Assembly: GCA_017853205.1 (NCBI GenBank)
Contig: JAFMKB010000002.1
Span: forward strand, 53,962-117,961
Direction of reading: 5' to 3'
DNA length: 64,000 bases
Origin: Gammaproteobacteria bacterium
GTDB lineage: Bacteria; Pseudomonadota; Gammaproteobacteria; Pseudomonadales; Pseudohongiellaceae
The position numbers and the translations under genes were made by a program. Numbering within the stretch: the stretch's first letter is position 1; every line of letters begins with the position of its first letter. The notes under the pieces are model-generated. The model had not been told where the DNA came from and searched no databases. It worked only from the letters and a program-made list of their open reading frames with translations. Positions 37,141-46,147 of the stretch are shown piece after piece.

Positions 37141-39323
37141 CGAACCTGTTTTTTGATATCGCGGATGATAAAGCGTGCGGGGCTAATCAACTCGGCTTCT
37201 GCTGCGGTCAAAGGTGGTGGTTCTCCACAGATGAGGCTGGCGAGGTGCTCTGCACTCAGTGGACATGTCGCAACGCCGTTCGAACCATGGCCAACATTCA
37301 CAAAGAGACCCTCCTGAGAAGCCAGTTTGGCAGGCACGCCAGCTCTCGCATTTCTGCGTAGGGAAGACAGGCTTGCGATGAGGCTTTCCACCGCAGGCGC
37401 GCTCCCGACAACGGGGAGGAAGTCTTCGCCTGCACTGCGAATTGCGACCAGTGGCTGTCTCGATTTCTGCACGTTCTCTGAATTCTCCCTTGTCGGATAT
37501 GCCGCAGCCCCCTTTGCAATCTCGTCGCCATTTTCGCGATTGACAAGCAGAGGCTTAATCATCTCCGCTATTCCAGCTAGATTCTCCTCATCATCAACCG
37601 CAGATCGCTCAAGTGTCGTAAGCGAGTGAGGATCTGATCGATAGCTTGCGGCAACCACGTGATAGCCGGTTAGCGTAGGAAATAGGCTGCGCTCGCCATT
37701 GACTACGCAGCGCAGCGCTGCTGTGTTGGCATCTGCTTTAAGTAGGCTTACCTGTCCGCGCGCGGCTTGCAGTCGAATGCCGAGATTCGGCAGTAGGGAG
37801 TCGATGGCATGGGAGTTACAAAGAACAACGGTCTTCGCCGTGAGTTTATTTCCCCTCGAATCGATCGCTACCCATCGGCAGCTGGCGGTGCCATGTGCGG
37901 TCTGGGTCAAGGCCACTATAGTGGTATCGAACTGGGACGAAATTCGTGTCTCCAGCGCAAAGAGTTTGTCAACAAAGGCCCGAGGATCGAGCCAGCCAGC
38001 CCCTTCGAAATGCCACCCCCCCTCTAATACTGGAAGCCCCGCAAGTGAGGAAGCAACATTTTTGCTCACGCCCTGAACGACACGAGGGTCATAAATCGAG
38101 GCTACCGCTTCCTGGCTCAGAGCCTTTTTTCTATTCAGTGCCCCCGACAATTGTACTACGCCTGTTGGGTGCCAAGCGGCGGTTTCAGAAGATGCCGTGA
38201 GCTCGTCAATTGTCGCGTACAGACGGCGCGCGGTGTGATACGAAGTAAGGAAAAAGCTCGCATTACTGTCTGCCGAGCGGAAAAGTCTGGGGCGGAGAGC
38301 TAATTGGGGAATTCCTGAGGCGCCGCACATCGCTTGTGGCGCCGAATCAATTATTTTCACCTTATGCCCGCGGCGCGCGAGTGCTAGTGCGGTACTGCAA
38401 CCCGCAAGGCCAGCGCCGATAACAAGCACGTCTTGGTCGCTGTTTTTTTGATGGCTTGAGCGAGGATTATTTTGCGGCTGTGCAGTCTGCGATTGATTGT
38501 TTTGTTGCTCTTCTTCATTTGTTGACTGGAATGACTCGGTTTCATTTGCCATGATGGCGTAAAGACTGTGCCTCTTTTTCCCAAAGCCTGAGCGCTTGGT
38601 TACGCTGAAGCCGGCATCGATAAGCGCGCGTCGCGCGCTCCCTGCAACGCTATAGCTTGTCGCGGTTGTGCCGTTCTTACTGTGCGAAGCAATGGCGCGG
38701 GTTAGCGTAAGGTCCCAGAGGCTGGGATTTAGCGACGGACTAAATCCATCTAGATACCAAGCATCGACAGCAGTCGTTTGGCTCCTCATCATTGAGTTGA
38801 GACGCTCAACAGCGTCGCCATAGTGAAGGTCGAGTATTACCTCTTTGCCGAAGAAAAGTCGGTGGCAACCGGCGCTGTGGTCGGGGTATTGCGCGAGCAG
38901 TTCGGCTGCAGCCGGCGCCAATTCTGGCCACTGTTTCAGTGCACGAGCAAGATCTGCCTGCATTAGTGGATGCTTTTCGAAAGCAAGGTAGTGCAGTCGG
39001 CTAGGACGCTTTTGTGTGGCTTTCCAGAGTTGCAGTGTTTCGAGGAAATTGAGTCCGCAGCCAAAACCGAGCTCTGCAATGACAAAGCAGCCGCCAGCGT
39101 GATGAGGAGAACGATAGGCGGACTGCCACCTCTGAGCGAGCTGATTACCTTCTAAGAAGAGATAGCGGCTTTCCGCTTGCGCACCCTCGGTCGAATGATA
39201 GGTGTCTTGAAAATCCTCAGAATAGGGCAGTCCATTCTCTAACCACGATAATTTCGCGTTCGCAACGACGAGGGTTGTAGGCGAGCAGGTGTCCGCAGGG
39301 TAATTGTTGCTATCGGCTGCCAT
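37137..39323 (-). CDS. mnmC: Bifunctional tRNA mnm5s2U methyltransferase/FAD oxidoreductase MnmC
   Basis: A 728-residue two-domain enzyme finishing the wobble uridine of tRNA-Lys, -Glu, -Gln and -Arg. Residues 1 to about 250 are the SAM methyltransferase (FVIAELGFGCGLNFLETLQLW, VDAWYLDGFSPSLNPSLW). Residues about 300-728 are the FAD domain (VLVIGAGLAGCSTALALARRGHKVKIID). The two are joined by an unusual hydrophilic linker (about 265-300) rich in Gln, Asn and Glu. It converges on apeB with a 4-nt overlap; upstream is prfB on the other strand. Confidence 0.95.
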   Translation of the reverse strand: MAADSNNYPADTCSPTTLVVANAKLSWLENGLPYSEDFQDTYHSTEGAQAESRYLFLEGNQLAQRWQSAYRSPHHAGGCFVIAELGFGCGLNFLETLQLWKATQKRPSRLHYLAFEKHPLMQADLARALKQWPELAPAAAELLAQYPDHSAGCHRLFFGKEVILDLHYGDAVERLNSMMRSQTTAVDAWYLDGFSPSLNPSLWDLTLTRAIASHSKNGTTATSYSVAGSARRALIDAGFSVTKRSGFGKKRHSLYAIMANETESFQSTNEEEQQNNQSQTAQPQNNPRSSHQKNSDQDVLVIGAGLAGCSTALALARRGHKVKIIDSAPQAMCGASGIPQLALRPRLFRSADSNASFFLTSYHTARRLYATIDELTASSETAAWHPTGVVQLSGALNRKKALSQEAVASIYDPRVVQGVSKNVASSLAGLPVLEGGWHFEGAGWLDPRAFVDKLFALETRISSQFDTTIVALTQTAHGTASCRWVAIDSRGNKLTAKTVVLCNSHAIDSLLPNLGIRLQAARGQVSLLKADANTAALRCVVNGERSLFPTLTGYHVVAASYRSDPHSLTTLERSAVDDEENLAGIAEMIKPLLVNRENGDEIAKGAAAYPTRENSENVQKSRQPLVAIRSAGEDFLPVVGSAPAVESLIASLSSLRRNARAGVPAKLASQEGLFVNVGHGSNGVATCPLSAEHLASLICGEPPPLTAAEAELISPARFIIRDIKKQVR

Positions 39324-39462
39324 TTTTAATCTTGTCTATGTGAAACCTAGAAGCTTGAGTTTAGCATGCTAATCCCTGCTGCTCGCGTTCGTAACTACAG
39401 TAGATTTCAAGTAAAATGAACAGATCAACCACCGCAATCTCTTGAAATTTTGGATTCTCAAC

Positions 39463-40561
39463 ATGTTGGAAATAAACGCCCCTTTAACGCAGCTACGCGA
39501 TCTACGCGCTCGAACTGAGACGCTTAGGGGGTATCTTTGACTATGACACCAAGCGAGAAAGGCTAACCGAGGTTGAGATGGAGCTCGGAGAGTCAGCAGT
39601 TTGGGATAAACCTGACTATGCACAAGCACTAGGCAAGGAGCGTTCCGCGCTCGAGGCTGTAGTGAAAACGATTGACAGTCTAGAAAACAGTCTAGGAGAC
39701 ATAGAAGATCTGCTGGTATTGGCCAGTGAGGAAAACGACACTGAATTATTTGAGGAGGCGAAAAGCGATCTCGCGCGTCGTGCTGCAAGTCTTGAAGCAC
39801 TCGAATTTAGACGGATGTTTTCTGGTGCGATGGACCCGAGCAATGCCTTTTTGGAGATTCAAGCCGGGTCTGGCGGAACCGAAGCGCAGGACTGGGCGGA
39901 AATGATCCTGCGAATGTATCTGCGCTGGGCTGAAGCGAAGGGTTTCGAAGCTGAAGTGTTGGAGGTCTCGGGCGGCGAAGTAGCGGGAATTAAAAGCGCC
40001 ACTCTGCACATCAAGGGTGAATTTGCTTTTGGCTGGTTACGCACCGAGACGGGTGTGCACCGATTGGTTCGTAAATCACCTTTCGACTCCGGTAGCCGTC
40101 GCCACACTTCCTTCGCCTCGGTCTTTATTTCACCAGAAATAGATGACGATATCGAAGTCGATCTCGATATGTCGAAAGTGCGCGTAGATACCTATCGGTC
40201 GAGTGGTGCAGGTGGGCAGCACGTTAATAAAACCGATTCTGCTGTAAGGCTAACCCATGAACCGAGTGGTATTGTTGTTCAGTGCCAGAGCCAACGTTCT
40301 CAGCACAAAAATAAAGACGCGGCCATTAAGCAGCTCAAGGCAAAGCTCTACGAAATGGAAGAACTCAAGCGCAAAGAAGCAGCGCAAGACGTAGAGGAAT
40401 CCAAAGCCGATATCGGTTGGGGTAGTCAGATCCGTTCGTATGTTCTCGATCAGTCGCGTATCAAAGATCTGCGTACCAATGTCGAAGTCAGCAATACGGG
40501 AGCCGTACTCGATGGCGGGCTCGACAAGTTCATCGAAGCAAGTCTCAAGATGGGATTGTGA
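39463..40561 (+). CDS. prfB: Peptide chain release factor 2 with programmed +1 frameshift
   Basis: RF2 recognises UGA and UAA stops. The gene is read in two frames: ATG 39463 opens a 25-codon frame encoding [19 protein letters not shown], ending at the in-frame TGA 39538-39540, and the ribosome slips +1 at CTT to read GAC from 39539 onward. The site AGGGGGTATCTTTGAC, including an internal Shine-Dalgarno, matches the classical one. The joined product is 365 residues, equal to E. coli RF2. The main frame has the SPF anticodon-like motif ([12 protein letters not shown]) and GGQ motif ([15 protein letters not shown]). Excess RF2 terminates early, so the factor controls its own level. Confidence 0.97.
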
Positions 40562-40629
40562 ATCAATAAGCAGCACAGAATTTTCATTTCACCGGTTTAG
40601 ACACCGGCCTTCAAAAGACAGATATAACT

Positions 40630-42144
40630 ATGAGTAAAGACCAAATCGATAGCGTCAACGCAGACGCTCAAGACGAGAATAAGTTGATCGCGGCACGACG
40701 TGAAAAACTCGACGCGATTCGTGAGAGGCGAGTAGCGTTTCCCAATGATTTTACGCCTAGTGCGAGTTCAGAAAAGCTGATCGCGCAGCACGAAGCGAAA
40801 GACAAAGCAACGCTCGAAGGCGAGTCTGTTCAGGTGTCGGTTGCTGGACGTATTGTCCGCATGCGCGGCCCATTTACCGTTATTCAAGACGGCGCTGCTC
40901 AAATGCAGCTATATATGAACAATAAGTCATTACCTGAGGATTTGGTTGACGAATTTAAAGCATTAGATCTGGGTGACATTATTGGCGTCGAGGGAGAGCT
41001 TTTCAAAACAGGCAAAGACGAATTGACAGTCAGAGTAGTGACATTTCGACTTTTGACCAAGTCGTTGAGGCCGTTACCTGATAAATTTAAAGGACTAACC
41101 GATACGGAGATGCGCTATCGACAGCGCTATGTTGACTTAATCGTAAATGAAGAGTCGCGCCGTATTTTCTCGATTCGATCCAAGATAGTGCGCTGTATAC
41201 GAGATTACTTTGAGGCGCACCGGTTCATGGAAGTGGAAACACCAATGATGCAAGTCATTCCAGGTGGTGCGACTGCCAGACCTTTTGTTACTCATCACAA
41301 TGCGCTTGATCAAGACATGTATTTGCGTGTTGCCCCAGAACTCTATTTAAAGCGTTTGGTGGTCGGTGGGTTCGATCGAGTGTTCGAGCTGAATCGCAAC
41401 TTCCGTAACGAAGGGCTTTCTACGCGCCACAATCCTGAGTTCACGATGCTCGAATTTTACCAGGCCTATGCGCGGTATACTGACCTTATCGATCTTACTG
41501 AAGACCTCTTCAAGACAATTGCTGAAACGGTTCTTGGAACGACGAAGGTTACCTACCAAGGTTCTGAATACGATTTCTCAAAGCCGTTCGCTCGCCTTTC
41601 GGTAGTTGATGCAATAAAGAAGTATTGCGATATCGACGATGATGCCGCATTTGCGACTAAAGAGTCGCTAATGGCACTTGCCGACCGTTTTGACGTGCAT
41701 TACGACGAGGCGTGGGGGAAAGGTAAAATTTTGATGGAGATATTCGAGGAGAAAGTCGAAGCCGAACTCGATCAGCCGACTTTCATAACGGAATATCCAA
41801 TAGAAGTGTCACCACTCGCGCGACGCAACGAGAAAAATCCTGAGATTACCGACCGTTTCGAACTAATTATCGGTCGGCGTGAACTCGCTAACGGGTTTTC
41901 GGAATTAAATGATGCCGAAGACCAAGCGGAGCGTTTTAGGGCTCAGGTCGCGCAGAAAGACTCTGGCGATAACGAGGCGATGCACTATGATGAAGATTAT
42001 ATTCGTGCCTTGGAATACGGTATGCCTCCGACTGCAGGTGAAGGGATAGGTATCGACAGATTAGTAATGTTATTCACCGACAGTGCCTCGATAAAAGACG
42101 TACTTCTGTTCCCACACATGCGTCCGCTATACGGTCAAGACTAG
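40630..42144 (+). CDS. lysS: Lysine--tRNA ligase
   Basis: A 504-residue class II synthetase. The OB-fold domain (about 60-150) includes [19 protein letters not shown]; the catalytic core has motif 2 ([24 protein letters not shown]) and motif 3 ([16 protein letters not shown]). It charges tRNA-Lys, encoded at 25723-25798. It follows prfB by 68 nt, as in many bacteria, including E. coli. The N-terminus is slightly longer and more acidic than usual. Confidence 0.97.
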   Translation: MSKDQIDSVNADAQDENKLIAARREKLDAIRERRVAFPNDFTPSASSEKLIAQHEAKDKATLEGESVQVSVAGRIVRMRGPFTVIQDGAAQMQLYMNNKSLPEDLVDEFKALDLGDIIGVEGELFKTGKDELTVRVVTFRLLTKSLRPLPDKFKGLTDTEMRYRQRYVDLIVNEESRRIFSIRSKIVRCIRDYFEAHRFMEVETPMMQVIPGGATARPFVTHHNALDQDMYLRVAPELYLKRLVVGGFDRVFELNRNFRNEGLSTRHNPEFTMLEFYQAYARYTDLIDLTEDLFKTIAETVLGTTKVTYQGSEYDFSKPFARLSVVDAIKKYCDIDDDAAFATKESLMALADRFDVHYDEAWGKGKILMEIFEEKVEAELDQPTFITEYPIEVSPLARRNEKNPEITDRFELIIGRRELANGFSELNDAEDQAERFRAQVAQKDSGDNEAMHYDEDYIRALEYGMPPTAGEGIGIDRLVMLFTDSASIKDVLLFPHMRPLYGQD

Positions 42145-42158
42145 TATAGGGGCGCTGG

Positions 42159-42872
42159 ATGAGTACTCTCTCCTTCTCAGGTGATTTAGTTGAGGCGATG
42201 CCGCGTGAGTGGCTTGCCAGAATCGCGGCATTACCTGGGCAGAGTAAAGCGAGCGTTACAGCGCTTCTGGGAGATATCGGACATAGATTAGGGGCCGAAT
42301 TTGATGCGGGGTTGTCGATCTATCCACCAATGCACGAAGTCTTTTTGGCCTTATTGAAAACGTCGCCCGAGCAGGTGCGAGTCGTGCTGCTTGGTCAAGA
42401 TCCTTACCATGGCGGTCAAGCACATGGGCTTTGTTTCTCTGTTCGTGACGGACATAGGTTTCCACCAACACTGAAAAATATTTTTCGTGAGCTTATCGAA
42501 GATGTCGGTGTGCCCGAACCGGCAAACGGCGATCTCACCTCCTGGGCGGATCAGGGTGTTCTGCTGTTGAATAGCTTCTTGACCGTGAGGGCTGGATCGG
42601 CTGGCTCGCACGAAAAACTCGGCTGGAGTCAGTTCACCGATCTAATCATGCAAGCAGTGTCGGAAGGAACCCAACCGACTGTTTTTATTCTCTGGGGTAA
42701 TTTCGCTGCAAGCAAAAAGAAATTTATCAATGAAAAAAGACATCTGATTATCGAGAGCCCGCATCCATCGCCGCTTTCTTCCTATCGCGGTTTCATTGGT
42801 AGTAAACCCTTTTCTCGATGCAATCAATTCCTCTGCGAGCAAGGCAGGGGAGAGGTTAACTGGACGCTTTAA
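42159..42872 (+). CDS. ung: Uracil-DNA glycosylase
   Basis: A 237-residue base-excision enzyme of UDG family 1. The water-activating loop GQDPYHG (residues 79-85, Asp81) and the uracil-DNA-intercalating HPSPLSSYRGFIG loop are both intact. It removes uracil arising from cytosine deamination. It lies 14 nt after lysS, so the two may be in one unit. Length is normal (229 in E. coli). Confidence 0.97.
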   Translation: MSTLSFSGDLVEAMPREWLARIAALPGQSKASVTALLGDIGHRLGAEFDAGLSIYPPMHEVFLALLKTSPEQVRVVLLGQDPYHGGQAHGLCFSVRDGHRFPPTLKNIFRELIEDVGVPEPANGDLTSWADQGVLLLNSFLTVRAGSAGSHEKLGWSQFTDLIMQAVSEGTQPTVFILWGNFAASKKKFINEKRHLIIESPHPSPLSSYRGFIGSKPFSRCNQFLCEQGRGEVNWTL

Positions 42873-42916
42873 GCGTAGGTTACCCTCGATAAAGAATAAA
42901 CTTTTGGAGTCAATGT

Positions 42917-44146
42917 ATGAATGAGCAAACGTGTATCATTATTGGCGCGAGTCATGCCGGAACAACCTTGGCCTTCCAGCTACGCCGAGAGGGTTGGACT
43001 GGGAAAATACTGCTTGTCAGCGAAGAAAATGAATTGCCCTACCATCGTCCACCTTTGTCAAAAGAGCTTTTAGCAGGCAAAAAGACCCTGGATGAGATCC
43101 GCTTGCGCCCGGCGAAATTATTCGCCGACAATGAAGTTGAATTGATGCTGAATACACGGGTAGAAAAACTCGATAGAGAAGCGAAATGCGTTACGCTATC
43201 CGATGGCAGTCTCCGTCACTACGACAAGCTAGCCATTTGTACTGGGGCTACTGTAAGAAAGCTGCCGGGCAGTGAAAATTTCGACAATGTTTTCACCATT
43301 CGCAATGCGGCCGATATTGAGAAATTTCGTCCACTGGCGATTCCGGGTCGTAAAGTGGTTATTGTGGGCGGCGGTTATATAGGACTCGAGGCAGCGGCTG
43401 TCCTTCGCAGCATGGAACTTGAGGTAACGGTTATTGAGGCGGCGCAGCGGGTTCTTGAGCGTGTGACGAGCGAAGTGATGTCGGCTTATATGACGCAGCT
43501 CCATGCTAGCAGGGGTGTGACTATCGTGACCAATACGATGGTGAGTGAGCTGCGTGGCGAGGGCTCGGTGCAGACAGTTGTCTGCGCAGACGGCTCGGCC
43601 TTTGAAGCAGATTTTGTTATCGCGGGAATCGGTGTTGTTCCAAATGTTTCGTTATGTGAAGAAGCTGGGCTTGCTGCCGATCGGGGCGTGTTGGTCGATG
43701 AGAACGCACAAACAACAGATGCAAATATTTACGCGTCTGGTGATTGCGCGCGTCATCCAAGCGCGCTTTATCGCCGGCCTTTGCTCCTCGAATCGGTACA
43801 AAATGCGACCGACCAGTCACGCGTGGCTGCCGCAAATATTTGCGGCAAGGTGATAGCGTATGACGCGGTGCCGTGGTTTTGGTCAGACCAATATGAGATA
43901 AAATTGCAAATGGTAGGTCTTAGTGATGGGTTCGACGAGATCGCGATCAGGGGCAGACCCGAGGTGGATTCGGAAAGTGGTTTTGCGCTGTTCTATTTGA
44001 AAGAGGGTGTTGTAATCGCCGCCGATTGCGTTGGCAGACCGAAGGAGTTCATGCTGGCGAAAAAACTCGTGAAGGAACAGGCGATAGTGACAGCCGCGCG
44101 ACTCGCTGATGAGTCGGTTGAGGTCGCGGCGCTTGCTACAGCTTAG
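42917..44146 (+). CDS. Ferredoxin/rubredoxin reductase-like flavoprotein
   Basis: A 409-residue FAD-dependent oxidoreductase of the putidaredoxin/rhodocoxin reductase type. The FAD-binding fold begins [22 protein letters not shown]; the NAD(P)H-binding fold is [31 protein letters not shown] closes the FAD site; the C-terminal reductase domain has [15 protein letters not shown]. Such enzymes reduce [2Fe-2S] ferredoxins for P450 or Rieske dioxygenases, but no partner ferredoxin or oxygenase is in the window, so the acceptor is unknown. The stop overlaps that of queD by 4 nt. Confidence 0.9.
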   Translation: MNEQTCIIIGASHAGTTLAFQLRREGWTGKILLVSEENELPYHRPPLSKELLAGKKTLDEIRLRPAKLFADNEVELMLNTRVEKLDREAKCVTLSDGSLRHYDKLAICTGATVRKLPGSENFDNVFTIRNAADIEKFRPLAIPGRKVVIVGGGYIGLEAAAVLRSMELEVTVIEAAQRVLERVTSEVMSAYMTQLHASRGVTIVTNTMVSELRGEGSVQTVVCADGSAFEADFVIAGIGVVPNVSLCEEAGLAADRGVLVDENAQTTDANIYASGDCARHPSALYRRPLLLESVQNATDQSRVAAANICGKVIAYDAVPWFWSDQYEIKLQMVGLSDGFDEIAIRGRPEVDSESGFALFYLKEGVVIAADCVGRPKEFMLAKKLVKEQAIVTAARLADESVEVAALATA

Positions 44147-44499
44147 TCGCCTCGGTAGATGCAGCCACTAGTGCAAGTTTCGCGAATTTCGATTTCGCTG
44201 AGCTGAGGTAGGGTGACGACGAGTTCCTTCCAGATCCAGCGGGCGAGATTCTCGCTCGTAGGATTCTCGAGACCCGGAATTTCATTGAGATAGTAATGAT
44301 CGAGACGTTCAAGTATCGGTTTAAACGCTACTTTGATCTCTCCGAAGTCCATAACCCAGCCAGACTTTTCCCCGATATCGCCGTCTACGCTGATCCTCAC
44401 CGCAAACGAATGGCCGTGTAGTCTCGAGCATTTGTGTTCGGCGGGCACGTTAGGGAGCCTGTGCGCGGCCTCGAAGGTGAATTCTTTAAACAATCGCAT
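44143..44499 (-). CDS. queD: 6-carboxytetrahydropterin synthase QueD
   Basis: A 118-residue enzyme that makes 6-carboxytetrahydropterin from dihydroneopterin triphosphate, the step before QueE. The zinc ligand histidines lie in FEAAHRLPN and CSRLHGHSF, the active-site Cys is in the second motif, and the C-terminal CTSGCIYRG is characteristic. Placed away from queE/queC, which lie at 24283-25654; the three together give the route to preQ0. The divergent side is a 252-nt gap leading to tRNA-Val. Confidence 0.95.
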   Translation of the reverse strand: MRLFKEFTFEAAHRLPNVPAEHKCSRLHGHSFAVRISVDGDIGEKSGWVMDFGEIKVAFKPILERLDHYYLNEIPGLENPTSENLARWIWKELVVTLPQLSEIEIRETCTSGCIYRGD

Positions 44500-44704
44500 A
44501 ATATCGGTCTTTGTTGATTCGATAAATGAAGCGCCTTTATGTAGGCATTTAGAACCGCGGTATTCTAGCCGCTTCAGAATTGCGTGTATATTCTAGTCCG
44601 CCTAGGCAGCTGGTGAGGCAAGCCGTTGAAACATCCTTGCAAGGCGGCTTAGAAGCCATGGTTTGGCGGTTATGGAATTTCTTAAGCCCGATGCACACAT
44701 CTTA

Positions 44705-44732
44705 TTGACATAACCCTGATAGTCGGTAAAAT
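44705..44732 (+). promoter_or_regulatory. Sigma-70 promoter for tRNA-Val
   Basis: A perfect TTGACA (44705-44710) and TAAAAT (44727-44732) are separated by 16 nt, followed by a GC-rich gcgcctct discriminator. Spacing and discriminator fit a strong, stringently controlled stable-RNA promoter, possibly reading into tRNA-Asp too. Confidence 0.8.
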
Positions 44733-44751
44733 GCGCCTCTCTCTGTGACAC

Positions 44752-44827
44752 GGGTGATTAGCTCAGTTGGGAGAGCGTCGCCCTTACAAGGCGAATGTCG
44801 GGGGTTCAAATCCCTCATCACCCACCA
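44752..44827 (+). tRNA. tRNA-Val(UAC)
   Basis: A 76-nt cloverleaf with acceptor arms GGGTGAT (44752-44758) and ATCACCC (44817-44823), anticodon loop CTTACAA (anticodon TAC), the T loop GTTCAAATC and encoded CCA. Confidence 0.97.
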
Positions 44828-44967
44828 CTTTTTTGGCTTTGCCTTCGGGTTAAAATCAAAAAGTAGTTCACGTAGAAGCCGAATGCGAGCTGAACACCTC
44901 GCTTTCTTTTGCAAGGCCTTTAAAGTCTTGTAATTTAAAAGGCGCTACGAGGACATGTAAGAATTGC

Positions 44968-45044
44968 GGACCGGTAGTTCAGCTGGTTAGAATACCGGCC
45001 TGTCACGCCGGGGGTCGCGGGTTCGAGTCCCGTCCGGTCCGCCA
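44968..45044 (+). tRNA. tRNA-Asp(GUC)
   Basis: A 77-nt cloverleaf with acceptor arms GGACCGG (44968-44974) and CCGGTCC (45034-45040), anticodon loop CTGTCAC (anticodon GTC), G as discriminator and encoded CCA. It lies 140 nt after tRNA-Val. Confidence 0.97.
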
Positions 45045-45124
45045 TATTTTTGCTGTCATTTCGCTACTCTGCGACACTCTTCCTCTCTCAAATATCCAAT
45101 CTAGGTTCCCAAGTGCCTAATTCC

Positions 45125-46099
45125 ATGCCGTTTTTAAATAGCATCGAGAGCCCACCACTGGAACTTCTTTCTCACCCGTTGTTCTTAAGGCACGGTGTCT
45201 CGGTTGGCGTGCTAAGACTCGATCAGATTCACCCCACAATACACGGCAACAAATGGTTTAAGCTCAAGCGTAATTTGGCGGATCTTCGTGCGCGCGATAG
45301 ACGCCGAGTCCTGAGTTTTGGTGGTGCCTATTCTAATCATTTGTACGCGCTTGCCGCAGCGGGCAAGGCGTTCGGATTTGAGACAATCGGCGTCATCCGC
45401 GGGGAAATTGTCGAGCCTTTAAATCCTATACTCGCGTTCGCCTCTGAGCAGGGGATGCAACTAATTCCTCTGTCGCGTGCAGATTACAGATTGAAAGAGT
45501 CTGCAGAAATAATCGCGCGGCTTCGTGCGCGTTTTGGTGACGTCGACATTATTCCCGAGGGCGGGAGTAATCTTCTCGCGGTGGAGGGTTGCGCGGAGAT
45601 AGTCGACTCTCTGGACTGGTCGCTTTTTGATAAGTCAGCTGATCAAATGGGCATCGAGTCCCTCAACCGCGTTGTGGCGGTGAGCTGCGGGACTGCAACA
45701 ACCCTGGCGGGCCTTGTTCATGGCCTGGAATCGTGTGGAGAAGCCTCAAGTTTGACGCCTCAGGTTTACGGCGTTGCAGTGCTTCGAGCGAGGGACTATC
45801 TGAAGTCCGAAGCTGCAAAGTGGCTGAGTCTTGCCGGCGCCGAGGCATGTTCAGGCGGGGCTTCACCGAAAGAGAGGGTTAGATGGATGATCGATGAGCG
45901 CTACCATTTCGGTGGCTATGCGAGGAAATCGGCGGAGCTCACTAAGTTTACTCACCAATTTGAATCAATCACCGGCTTGCCGCTTGAGCCGGTTTACACA
46001 GGCAAGCTATTTTTCGCCCTCTGCGATCGAATTGCTAACGGAGAGTTTGTGCCGGGCACTCAGATCATCGCTCTGCACACTGGTGGGGTGGTGAGATGA
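45125..46099 (+). CDS. PLP-dependent deaminase, ACC deaminase/D-cysteine desulfhydrase family
   Basis: A 324-residue fold-type II PLP enzyme. The PLP Lys43 is in GNKWFKLKRNL, SFGGAYSNHLYALAAAGK (64-81) is the family signature and VAVSCGTATTLAGLV is the phosphate-binding glycine loop. Members desulfurate D-cysteine or deaminate ACC; the precise substrate cannot be assigned. ATG 45125 is chosen; the longer reading from TTG 45050 begins 6 nt after tRNA-Asp and would add unconserved residues. No ribosome site precedes it. Isolated from other amino-acid genes, and so possibly accessory. Confidence 0.87.
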   Translation: MPFLNSIESPPLELLSHPLFLRHGVSVGVLRLDQIHPTIHGNKWFKLKRNLADLRARDRRRVLSFGGAYSNHLYALAAAGKAFGFETIGVIRGEIVEPLNPILAFASEQGMQLIPLSRADYRLKESAEIIARLRARFGDVDIIPEGGSNLLAVEGCAEIVDSLDWSLFDKSADQMGIESLNRVVAVSCGTATTLAGLVHGLESCGEASSLTPQVYGVAVLRARDYLKSEAAKWLSLAGAEACSGGASPKERVRWMIDERYHFGGYARKSAELTKFTHQFESITGLPLEPVYTGKLFFALCDRIANGEFVPGTQIIALHTGGVVR

Positions 46100-46147
46100 G
46101 TGCGTAACTCGCTGGTAATATTTCCCACGGCTCAGTTACACTAGGTC

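Noticed and set aside
44745..44933. Short frames across tRNA-Val on both strands
   Set aside because: They translate the tRNA sequence itself and have no ribosome site.
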